A stretch of 64,000 nucleotides of DNA. It comes from Malania oleifera (lineage: Eukaryota > Streptophyta > Magnoliopsida > Santalales > Ximeniaceae). This document shows, one piece after another, positions 1 through 10,677 of the stretch. How positions within the stretch are numbered: position 1 is the first letter of the stretch; each line of letters opens with the position of its first letter. A model generated the notes under the pieces. That model did not search any database, was not told where the DNA came from, and saw only the letters and a program-made list of their open reading frames with translations. Made by a program: the position numbers and the translations under genes. The stretch spans positions 30,619,032-30,683,031 of the forward strand of contig NC_080420.1 in the NCBI RefSeq assembly GCF_029873635.1. The letters are read 5' to 3'.

Positions 1-1460
1 AAGTTGTACTGAACGAAAACAGAGAACTCATGGCTCCTTGTAGGATCTTCCAAAAACGAGATGTGAACCGTGGGTCTCTGTCTGAAACTATGGATACTGG
101 GATGCCATGGAGCCTAACTATCTCCTGGATATATAACTCAGCCAATCTATCCATGGAATAGCTAACTCTAATTGGCAAAAAGTGGGCAGTCTTCGTAAGT
201 CAATCCACCACTACCCAGATAGCGTCCTGTCCATGCAATGCCAGTGGCAATTCTGTGACGAAATTCATCGCTATATGCTCCCACTTCCACTCAGGAATGT
301 GGAGTGGCTACAATGATCCTGCCGGTCTCTAATGCTCAGCCTTCACTTGCTAGCACATCAAATATTGATCCACAAACTGAGCTATCTCCCTTTTCATGTT
401 GCTCCACCAGAAGGACTCTCGAAGATCCCTGTACATTTTAGTGCTACCTGGATGTACAGTATATAGGGACCGATGTGCTTCCTCCAGAATGACCTTCTTG
501 ATCTCAGGATCGGCAGGAACGCATAACCTGGTACGGAACCACAAGGTTCCACCATCTGAGATGCGGAACTCTGTTTCCTGACCATCCCGTACCTTCCCCA
601 CAAGCTCTACTAGTTCTACATCATTTCTCTGGGCTGCTTTAATCCTCCCCTGTAGAGTTGCTGCAAAACCAAGTCAACAATAAATGCCTGGTAATCGCCC
701 TCTACCAGCTCCACACCAAGCCTCTCTAGATCCATCTGGATCGGATGTTGAATCTCCACTGCAAACACAGATGAACCCACTGATTTCTGACTCAAAGCAT
801 CAGCGACCATATTAGCCTTTCCTGGGTGATAGCTGATAGTGCAATCGTAATCCTTTATTAGCTCCAGTCATCTCCTCTGCCTCATATTCAATTCCTTCTA
901 CGTGAAGAAATACTTTAAGCTCTTATGGTCAGTAAATATCTCACACCTACCCCCATATAGATAATGCCTCCAAATCTTTAGTGCGTAAACAACCGCTGCC
1001 AATTCCAGATTATGGGTAGGGTAGTTCTTCTCATATTCTTTCAATTTTCGTGAGGCATAGGTAATTACTCTCCCCTACTGCATCAACACGCATCCGAGCC
1101 CTTTATAGGATGTATCACTGTAAATCACAAACCCTTCTTCTCCTAAGGAAATCGTTAACACCGGCGCACTGATGAGTCGCTGCTTCAATTCCTAGAAGCT
1201 CTGTTCACATTCATCAAACCACTCAAATTTCACTCCCTTCCTGGTCAACGGGCCTAACAATCTAAAGAAACCCTCAACAAACCTACAGTAGTACCTAGCC
1301 AATCCCAGGAAACTCCTGATCTCCATGCACATTCTTTGGTCATACCGAGTCTACTATCGCCTCAATCTTACTCGGATCATTAGAAATACCACCCTTGGAT
1401 ATGACGTGTCCAAGGAAGGTAACCTATTCCAGCTAGAACTCACACTTCTTGAGCTTCGCA
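1..1460 (-). pseudogene. gypsy pol fragment of element B: RT end, RNase H, integrase
   Basis: Distal pol of element B, read leftward. Directly visible: the RT 'AKLKKC' segment next to the junction at 1460; the RNase H end with 'MVADALS' at about 810; the integrase H2C2 zinc-binding region at 350-601 with 'EEAHRSLY', 'HPGSTKMYRDL' and a final CxxC-type cysteine; and the integrase core 'RDPRFTSRFWK' near bases 30-70. Several stops and frameshifts separate these blocks, for example between RNase H and integrase at about 610-660. No open frame covers a whole domain set. It is a decayed retrotransposon gene, not a host gene. Confidence 0.85.
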
Positions 1461-1520
1461 TGTGATGACCTGAATAATAATAATGTAATTTAAATAAAGA
1501 GGATGGGAAATTATCAGGCC

Positions 1521-1721
1521 TTGTCGACGAACACAGGGGATTCGTCGATGAGGGTATAAGAGGGCCTCGTCAACGAAGACAGGATTTGTCGACGAGGAAA
1601 TATTGAGAGAGGTTTTTGAGCAGTCTCAATTTCATCGACGAGGAGTGGGTTTCATCAACGAAATTATTAAAGGACTCGTCGATGAGATGACGTGGCTCGT
1701 CGATGAATCCAGTCCTATAAA
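1521..1721 (+). promoter_or_regulatory. LTR promoter: eight GTCGAC-type palindromes plus TATA box
   Basis: Eight variants of TTCGTCGACGAA lie at about 1521, 1541, 1566, 1586, 1631, 1651, 1675 and 1696, mostly 20-25 bp apart, followed by TATAAAT at 1715-1721. Variation between copies is mostly CG to TG or CA. A TATA box about 250 bp into an LTR is a normal place for the promoter. That the palindromes bind a regulator is inference. Confidence 0.6.
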
Positions 1722-2464
1722 TATCAAAAATCCAGATTTTTACTTCAAAATTAAGCAACCTCTCACCCTCTCTCTCTCCATTCGGATTCTCTCTCCTCTC
1801 TGTTTGATTCTGGCTCCATTGCTCACCGGATCGACGATCTGAGGCCACCATGATGCTCCTGGAGAAGTTCTCTGCATATCTGTCGGAGCGGATCGTTGGT
1901 GCAACTCCATTGAAAATCATCCCTGAGTTGAGGTAAGGTTTTTTAAGCAAAATTTGGTCTTGCGGTAGTTATAGGAATTGATAAACACGTGAAAATACTG
2001 AAGTTTAATACTGGGAGTTTTCATTTTTAGAGTAGTGATCAGGAAATCCTACAGGTGTTAGACCAGGATATTTTAGGGGTTTTCTCAGTAGCGAGGTAAG
2101 GGAATAAACTAAAGCAGTTATTTTTCAATCAAATTATTATTATTTATGAGAAAAGTTATTTTCAGGAAAGCATGTATTATATCTGTATATTACGAAAGAA
2201 ATTGTACATTTGGGAAAAATACTGCTAGCATGTTGAAATGAATATGTATGTATGAGATGTCAAAAACTATGATTTTAGAATACAATGTATGATTTTATAC
2301 AGCAAATGTGTGGCATGAATATTATTTTATGTGGAAAAATATCATGATATGACAATGATATGAATGAAATATGTTTTGAGAAATTATGAAAGTAGACATT
2401 ACATTATGATATTGAAAATACATGATAAATTGATTATTTTCATAATGATATACATATATGAAAC

Positions 2465-2690
2465 GATTTCGGCGCGAGGTCGTATTGATGTATGATTTCG
2501 GCGTGAGGCCGTATTTATGTATGATTTCGGCGTGAGGCCGTATTTATGTATGATTTCGGTGCAAGGCCGTATTTATGTATGATTTCGGCACGAGGCCGTA
2601 TTTATGTATGATTTTGGCATGAGGCCGTATTTATGAAACAAACGGCACGAGGCCGTATTTATGAAATGTTTCGCGTGAGGCCGTATTTAT
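2465..2690 (+). repeat. 29-bp minisatellite in 5' LTR A
   Basis: Tandem units starting GATTTCGGCG and ending GTATTTATGTAT begin at 2465, 2494, 2523, 2552, 2581 and 2610, exactly 29 bp apart. Two shortened units follow to about 2690. The 3' LTR has only four units (about 9626-9739), so copy number changed after insertion or by unequal exchange. Confidence 0.9.
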
Positions 2691-3634
2691 GAAATTATGA
2701 AAGATGCTATATTATCATGTATTATATGTTATCAGAACCCGAATGTTAGTATAGTTCAGTTTAGGAGCACGGTACCGTAGCTTATAGATCATATATCTAT
2801 GATCAGATTGGTGCTAACCACCCCACGAGGGGGTGGGAGATGGATAGTCGATGTGGCTTTCAGTAGAGTGTGGACGTCCACCTGGCAGTCCGGACCAGGG
2901 TGTGGCGGGTCCATCATACTTAGAGATATTTTTTACTCGGCAATGGTCGGCTAGCCATTGTTGGGTCCTGCCTTTGAGTTGCACAACCCATCATGGGGGG
3001 TAATACATGACATCAACTAGCTATTCATCCTAGGTTTGTTTTTAGTGTTATCATATATAATAGACCATTTATGAATGATATGAGTTACTAGAAAATTATG
3101 AAAGTATATGATGATCAGTATGAATTATTAGAAAATATGAAAGTAAATGATTATTTCACCATGTTATGATGTACGTTTTTAGATATATGAAATGTACTGA
3201 GTATGTATAACTGCAATAAATATTCATGTTGCCGCACAGTTGTATTTAGTTTATTTTCCTTTACTGAGAAGTGTCTCACCCCCGAATATAATTAATTTTT
3301 CAGGAGACCCTGAGAGACTGGCGGGTCGTGGCCGCCGTTGATCTTATTGAGTTACCCCACTAAGAGGGCAAGATTTTGATCTAGGATTAGGAGATTTTTG
3401 TTGTATGATCCTAGGGTTATTTTGATGTTTTGGTGGTTGTATATAAATACAATATTTCAATGATGTAGTAAACTCTGGTATTATGTTTTATGGTTGGATG
3501 ATTGAGATTTTATACTTGCTGCTGCTTAGGTTTCCGCTGTGATTGATAGGTGTCCCCATTACCTATGAGTTCGGGTTGACTTTTCTATTTATTATGTTAC
3601 ATTTTATATTAAGGAATTTGAGGTCGTTATAGTT

Positions 3635-3647
3635 TGGTATCAGAGCC
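3635..3647 (+). other. Primer binding site, element A (tRNA-iMet)
   Basis: TGGTATCAGAGCC lies three bases after the 5' LTR end. This is the standard complement of the 3' end of plant initiator methionine tRNA used to prime reverse transcription. Confidence 0.9.
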
Positions 3648-3950
3648 TAGGATACTAGGTTCTATAGACTCTAGAATGCAGCAGTAATAATACCAAAGTA
3701 TAAGATAAGGGAATTTAAGGTCTGGTTTTGTAATCTAGATGGAGGACTTCTGTGGTGGTTTGCGTGATTTTTTTTGGGGTGACAATTTCAGGAAAGTCAT
3801 GGTAAACTATCGTCGGGTTGCGTATCTAGGTTGTAAGATTGAACCTTGAATTAAGATCAGGAGAGATGAATTAATTTGGGAATAAATACTATATTGGTTC
3901 GGGGATATCTGTAGTGAAGGGATTTTGAGTTAAGTTACTTGTTTTTCAGG

Positions 3951-6900
3951 ATGGACCCTGGTGGCAGTAGTGCCCACACCAGTGGGAGTGAGGGTGCTAG
4001 ACCCTCAGGCGCTGCGGGTAGTGATTCAGATGCCGTCTTACGCAGCGTGACACAGCAGGTTATGGTGGAAATTTCCAGGAGTTCAAAGGAATAGGGTGGT
4101 CAATCGGCAGGCCATGGTAGCTTGATTGAGAAGTCTATTAAGATGAGTCCTCCGGCTTTCTCAAGAGGGATAGATCCTACAGTCACTGAAAACTGGGTGC
4201 AGGAGATAAAGAAAGTGTTTGCAGTACTACAGTGTTCAGAGGAGCAGAAGGTACTATTTGCCACATATAAACTGACTAAAGAGGCCGAGAGATGGTGGTC
4301 GGCGGTGAGATTATTAAAGCAGCAGAGGAATTTACCTGTGAAGATGATGTGGGAGCGGTTTAAAGAAATATTCTTCGATAGGTATTTTCCAATCTTGTCT
4401 AGGGCGGCTAAGATTTAAGAGTTCCTGAATCTGAAGCAGGGACAGCTGTCAGTGTAGCAGTACACGGCGAGGTTCATCGAGCTATCTTGCTTCGCCTCGT
4501 ACATCATTCCAAATGAGGTGAAGAAGGTATGATAGTTTGAGAGAGGCCCGAGGAGAGAAATATACAAGCAAGTATCGATTTTGAAGTTGCAGGATTTTGC
4601 TGAGCTAGTGGATAAAGCCACTATAGCAGATATTGGGGAGCGGTTGGAGGCTGAGGAGCAGAGGTAGAAGAAGAGATCTGCACCTTTTGGTTCCCAGCAA
4701 GGAGTCAGTCGTGCTTCATGGAAGAGAGGTGGCTATTATAGAGACCAGAGACAGGAGACCGGGAATCACGATTTCCAGGGTGTGCAGCCATCTCCAACTT
4801 GCCCATCTTGTCAAAAGAGACACCTGGGGAGTGTCGTGCTAGGCGAGGTGTCTGCTACAGATGCGGGGAGCCAGGACATATGATGAGGGAGTGTCCAACA
4901 CAGGTTGGTGCTGCTCCTGCTCCTAGACTTGCTCGAGGAGGCTACCAGGCGCAACATGGAGGCCAGCAGAGGAATATGGCCCCAGCCAAGGTTTTCGCTT
5001 TGACGTCGGGCGATGCTAAGGCGGCCGACGATGTGGTGACAGGTACGGTTAATATGTTTTCATTTAAAATTATTGCACTTTTTGTTTCTGGTGCCACACA
5101 CTTGTTTATGTCCTTGGGGTGTGTTAAATTGTGTGGGGTTGAAACACAATCACTAGATGTTGGGTTGTTAGTGGCTACACCGACCGGGTGAGCGGTGAGA
5201 TGTAATAGAATGCTCCATGTTTGTCCAGTTGATGTTCAAGGGAGAATTTTATCTGCCAATTTGGTGGTATTGGATATGCACAGGTTTGATATCATCTTCG
5301 GCATGGATTGGCTAGCAGTTAATTCTGCTATTATAGACTGTCGTGCAAGGGAAGTGATATTCAGACCTCTAGGGAAATCAGAATTCAGATTTACAGGGTC
5401 GCGAGTGCAATCTTTACCTCAGATGGTCTGAGCTGTTCAGGTCAGGAGATTGCTTCAGAGTAGTTTTCAGGGATTCATGACTTTTGTGAAAGAAATGTCA
5501 GAAAATGAATTAAAGCTTATCAATACGCCTGTGGTGAAAGAATTTACGAATGTGTTCCCAGATGAATTACGAGGTCTACCACTTGATCGTGAAGTAGATT
5601 TCCCTATTGATCTACTTCCAGGTACAACGCCGATCTCTAAAGCACTGTACCGAATGACGCTAGCAGAGTTGGCAGAAATGAAAGATCAGTTGCAGGATTT
5701 GCTTGATAAAGGCTTCATATGACCTAGTGTATCCCATGGGGAGCTCCAATGCTGTTTGTGAAGAAAAAGGACGGGTCTATGAGGATGTGTATAGATTACA
5801 AGGAGATTAAAAAAGTGACTATCAAGAACAAGTATCCTTTACCCCATATCGATGACTTATTCGATCAGCTCCAGGGTACATGGGTATATTCTAAGATTGA
5901 CCTCAGGTCAGGCTACCATCAGGTAAAAGTGAGAGCAGAAGATATATCAAAGACGGCTTTTAGGACCAGGTATGGGCATTACAAATTCCTGGTTATGCCA
6001 TTTGGTTTGAGGAATGCTCATGCAATATTTATAGATTTGATGAATATGAGGAGCACGAGATACATTTGAGGCAGGTTTTGCAGATGCTCAGGGAAAAGAA
6101 GTTGTATGCAAAATTTAGTAAATGTGAATTCTGGATTGAGAAAGGTGTGTTTTTGGGGCATGTTATCTCAGGGGAGGGAATTTCTGTAGATCCTAGTAAA
6201 ATTGAAGCGGTATTGAATTGGGCTATACCACGGAACGTCCAGGAGATCAGGAGTTTCTTGGGGTTAGATGGATATTACCGTCGTTTTTTCAAGGGGTTCT
6301 TAGTTTTATCAGGGCCTCTAACACTACTGACTAGGAAGAATGCCAGAATTGAATGGGACGACAACTGTGAGTAGAGTTTTCATGAACTGAAGCAGAGGCT
6401 AGTCACAGAGCCAGTACTGATCATCCCGTCTAGGGGTGAGGGGTATACTATCTATAGTAATGCGTCCTTGAAGGGACTTGGCTGTGTATTGATGCAGCAT
6501 GGCAGGGTGGTGGCGTATGCTTCTAGATAGTTGAAAGAATACGAAAAGAACTACCCTACCCATGATCTTGAATTGGCTACAGTGGTACACGCATTGAAAT
6601 TTTGGAGGCATTATCTGTATGGTGAGCAGTGCGAAATTTTCTCCGACCACAAGAGCTTAAAGAATTTCTTTACCCAAAAGGAATTGAATATGAGACAGAG
6701 AAGGTGGTTAGAGTTAATTAAAGATTTTGATTGTACTATCAGTTACCACATAGGGAAAGCAAACATGGTAGCTGATGCACTAAGCAGGAAATCTGGGGAA
6801 TCAACGTTGGCAGCTATGAAGATCCAACGTCCGATCATGATGGATCTAGAGAGACTCGACATTGAATTGATCGAGAGAAATACTCCAATATGTATCGCCA

Positions 6901-8347
6901 GTTTAATGGTATAGCCTACTCTACAGGAAAGAATTAAAGCCAACCAGAAAGAAGATCCAGAATTGGTAGAGGTAATGGACAGAGTGCAGAGTAGTCAGGG
7001 AGAGGAATTTTGCATTTCAGATGACGGAGCTTTGCGGTTCCGTTCCATATTATGCGTTCCTGCCAATGTTGACATTAGGAGGACTATTTTAGAGGAGGCT
7101 CATAGATCTTTGTATATGGTTCATCCTGGCAGTATGAAAATGTACAGGGATCTGTGAGAGTTTTATTGGTGGAGTGGTATGAAGAGAGAGATTGCCGAAT
7201 ATGTAGCCCAATGTCTGATGTGCCAGCAAGTAAAAGCTGAGCACTAGAGGCCAGCAGGTCAGTTGCAGCCGTTATTTATCCCAGAGTGGAAGTGAGATCA
7301 TATATCCATGGACTTCGTTTTAGGGCTGCCGTCGACATCGCATAGCCAAAATGCGATTTGGGTGATAGTAGACCGGTTAACTAAGTCCGCCCATTTTCTC
7401 CCTATCAAGATTAGCTATCCCCTCAGAAGATTGGCAGAGATTTATGACCAAGAGATAGTTCGTTCTCATGGAGTGCCAGTATCCATAGTGTCAGATCAAG
7501 ACTCGCGCTTCACGTCACGGTTCTGGAGAAGCTTATAGGATGCTTTAGGGTCTCAGTTATCGTTTAGCACGACAGTCCATCCTCAGTTAGACGAACAGAC
7601 TGAGAGGACAATACAGATACTAGAAGACATGCTCCGTGCATATGTATTAGATTTCGGGGGTAACTAGACTCAGTTCATGCCACTGGTAGAGTTCGCATAT
7701 AATAATAGTTACCAGTCCAGTATTGGCATGGCACCGTTTGAGGCACTATACGGTAGGAGATGTCGATCTCCTTTGTATTGGGATGAGATGGGGGTGAGCG
7801 GCGAGTTGTGGGTCCAGAGATGGTGCAGCGGGCATATGACAAGGTTTGGCTTATTAGGGAATGAATCAGTACAGCTCAGAGCTGACAGAAAAGTTATGCC
7901 GATAATCGTCGCAGGAATTTGGAATTCGACGCTGGTGATCATGTGTTTCTGAAGATAGCTCCATTGAAAGGAGTTATGAGGTTTGGTAGGAAGGGTAAAC
8001 TTAGCACTAGGTTTATCGGTCCGTTTGAGATTTTAAAGAAAGTGGGGCCGGTGGCCTATAGGCTAGATTTTCCACCTACACTATCCAGGATGCACGACGT
8101 ATTCCACGTATCTACGTTGAGGAAATACGTCCCAGATCCTTCTCATATTATCAACTATGGTGAGTTAGAGCTCAGTGATTCACTGGTCTATGAGGAGGTA
8201 CCAGTGCAGATTTTGAACAGAAAGGAACAGGAACTACGTAATAAGAAGATTCATCTAGTAAAAGTTCTATAGAGGAATCATGCAATAGAAGAGGCTTCTT
8301 GGGAGCTCGAGGAACAGATCAGACAGAAATACCTACAATTGTTCTAA
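3951..8347 (+). pseudogene. gag-pol of element A, broken
   Basis: The start 'MDPGGS' at 3951 matches the gag start 'MDPGNN' of element B. Gag stops early at about 4092; the capsid block with 'AERWW' is at 4122-4418. A CCHC knuckle 'CYRCGEPGHMMREC' lies at 4853-4894. The protease motif reads VSGA at about 5084 instead of DSGA, so the catalytic Asp is lost. RT is at 5450-6374 and lacks the YxDD-type active site because of a deletion near 6048. RNase H is at about 6400-6800, the integrase H2C2 region at 6963-7240 and the integrase core at 7308-7700. A chromodomain-like tail with 'EEASWELEEQ' ends at 8347. At least ten in-frame stops or shifts interrupt it. Confidence 0.9.
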
Positions 8348-8604
8348 AAATTCCATACGTAATTAAGAAATGTGAGTAAATATGTAATGTTTCTTTTGCA
8401 GGTACATGTAATGTTTTAGGTAGTATGTGGTATTTTAGTTTTGGGGGAAATTTTCTTTTGGCATATGTAATCTCCCAAGACTTGAAATGTAACCACGATA
8501 TTCCTCTACTATAAGTGAGGGTAAGCAATAAAATAAGTAGACCATTTTGCCTAATAAGGGATGATGAATTATATGAATAGTAAATTTCGAGGACAAAATT
8601 TTAT

Positions 8605-8617
8605 AAGGAGGGGAGAA
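8605..8617 (+). other. Polypurine tract, element A
   Basis: AAGGAGGGGAGAA sits immediately before the 3' LTR, the expected position of the plus-strand primer. Element C has the near-identical AAGGAGGGGAGGT at its 3' LTR. Confidence 0.85.
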
Positions 8618-10677
8618 TGTGATAACTCGTATAATAATAATAATGTAATTTAAATAAAGAGGATGAGAAATTATCAGGGCCTCGTCAACGAATAGAGGGG
8701 ATTCGTCAACGAGGGTATAAGAGAGCCTCGTTGACGAAGACAGGATTCGTCGACGAGGAAATATCGAAAAAAGGTTTTTTAGCAGTCTGAATTTCATCAA
8801 CGAGGAGTAGGTTTCGTCGACAAAATTATTAAAGGACTCATCGACGAGATGACGTGGCTCGTTGACGAATCCAGTCCTATAAATATCAAAAAATCCAAAT
8901 TTTTACTTCAAAATCAAGCAACCTCTCAGCCTCTTTCTCTCCCTTCGGATTCTCTCTCCTCTCTCTTCAATTCTGGCTTCGTCGCTCACCGGATTGACGA
9001 TTTGAGGCCACCACGATGCTCCGAGAGAACTTCTCTGCATATCTGCCGGAGCGGATTGTTGGTGCAACTCCATTGAAAATCATCCCTGAGTTGAGGTAAA
9101 GCTTTTTAAGCCAAATTTGGTCTTATGGTAGTTATACGAAATGATATACACGTGAAAATATTGAAGTTTAATACTGGAAGTTTTCATTTTCAGGGTAGTG
9201 ATAAGGAAATCCTACGTGTGTTAGACCAAGATATTTTAGGGGTTTTCTCAGTAGTCAGGTAAGGGAATAAACTAAAGCAATTATTTTTCATGCAAATTAT
9301 TAATATTTATGAGAAAAGTTATTTTCAGGAAAGCATGTATTATATCTGTATATTACGAAGGAAATTGTACACTTAGGAAAAATACTGCTACCATGTTGAA
9401 ATGAATATGTATGTATGAGATGTCAAAAACTATGATTTTAGAAGACAATGTATGGTTTTATACAACAAATGTGTGGCATGAATATTATTTTACGTGGAAA
9501 AATATCATGATATGACAATGATATGAATGAAATATGTTTTGAGAAATTATGAAAAAATACAGTACATTATGATGTTGAAAATACATGATAAATTGATTAT
9601 TTCAAGAATGATATATATATGAAACGATTTCGGCGCAAGGCCGTATTAATGTATGATTTTGGTGCGAGGCCGTATTTATGTATGATTTCGGCGCAAGGTC
9701 GTATTTATGTATAATTTCGGTGCGAGGTCGTATTTATGAAATTATGAAAGATGTTATATTATCATGCATTATATGTTATCAAAACCCAAATTTTAGTTTA
9801 GTTCAGTTCAGGAGCACGGTACCGTAGCTTATAGATCAGATATTTATGATCAAATTGGTGCTAACCACCCCACGAGGGGGTGGAAGATGGATAGTTGATG
9901 TGGCTTTTAGTAGAGTGTGGACGTCCACCTGGTAGTCCGGACCAGGGTGTGGCGGGTCCATTATACTTACAAACATTTTTGACTCGGCAATGGTCGGTCG
10001 GCCATTGTCGGGTCCCGCCTTCGGGTTGCACAACCCATCATGGGGGGTAATACATAACATCAGTTAGCTATTCATCCTAGGTATGTTTTCAATATTATCA
10101 TATATAATAGACCATTTATGAATGATATGGGTTACTAGAAAATTATGAAAGTATATGATGATCAGTATGAATTATTAGAAAATATGAAAGTAAATGATTA
10201 TTTCACCATGTTATAATGTACGTTTTTAGATATATGAAATGTACAGAATATGTATAACTGCAATAAATATTCATGTTGACCCACAACTATATTTAGTTTA
10301 TTTTCCCTTACTGAGAAGTGTCTCAACCCCGAATATAATTAATTTTTCAGAAGACCCTGAGAGACCGGTGGGTCATGGCTGCCGTTGATCTTATTGAGTT
10401 ACCCACTAGGAGGGTAAGATTTTGATCTATGGTTAGGAGATTTTTTTTGTATGATCCTAGAGTTATTTTGATGTTTTGGAGGTTGTATATAAATACAGTA
10501 TTTCAATGATGTAGTAAACTCTGGTATTATGTTTTATGGTTGGATGATTGAGATTTTATACTTGCTGCTGCTTAGGTTTCCACTGTGATTGACAAGTGTC
10601 CCCGTTACCTACGGGTTCGGGTTGACTTTTCTATTAATTATGTTACATTTTATATAAAGGAATTTGAGGTCGTTACA
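8618..10677 (+). repeat. 3' LTR of element A
   Basis: Begins TGTGATAACT and ends CGTTACA. It is collinear with 1461-3631 along its length: palindromes at about 8685-8870, TATAAAT at 8878-8884, four 29-bp units at about 9626-9739, the GGGTTGCACAACCC block near 10023-10036 and the acceptor-like TTTTTCAG ending at 10350. The first donor-like site has decayed to GTAAAG (9096), while the second (9259) is kept. Confidence 0.9.
9626..9740 (+). repeat. 29-bp minisatellite in 3' LTR A, four units
   Basis: Four units of the minisatellite found in the 5' LTR, each with the GATTT..GG..AGGCCGTATT pattern. There are about half as many copies as in the partner LTR. Confidence 0.85.

Larger units (their letters stand above)
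1461..3631 (+). repeat. 5' LTR of element A
   Basis: Begins TGTGATGACC and ends CGTTATA (the partner LTR ends CGTTACA). It contains a palindrome cluster (1521-1707), a TATA box (1715-1721), donor-like sites at 1933 and 2096, a 29-bp minisatellite (2465-2690), the conserved ACAACCC-ATCATGGGGGG block (about 2980-3001) and the acceptor-like block TTACTGAG...TTTTTCAG (3261-3303). It is about 110 bp longer than the 3' LTR, mainly because it has more minisatellite units. Confidence 0.9.
1461..10677 (+). mobile_element. Complete Ty3/gypsy chromovirus-like element A
   Basis: A full-length but inactive LTR retrotransposon nested in element B. Its LTRs are 1461-3631 and 8618-10677. A tRNA-Met primer site lies at 3635-3647 and a purine tract at 8605-8617. 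Both LTRs begin TGTGAT and the 3' one ends TTACA. Flanking 5-mers are TCGCA (1456-1460) and TCGCT (10678-10682), a one-mismatch target duplication. The interrupted RT gene of B resumes in frame on the other side. Many LTR differences, stop codons, a lost protease Asp and an RT deletion show that it is old. A C-terminal chromodomain-like block supports assignment to Tekay/Del-type chromoviruses; the clade call is inference. Confidence 0.92.

Noticed and set aside
2465-2690. 29-bp direct repeats reminiscent of CRISPR repeat length
   Set aside because: No spacers between units; the partner LTR has the same array at lower copy number, so it is an LTR minisatellite.
3635-3647. Possible tRNA gene from TGGTATCAGAGCC matches (also 45618, 58471)
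   Set aside because: They are primer binding sites next to LTR ends; no tRNA cloverleaf around them.
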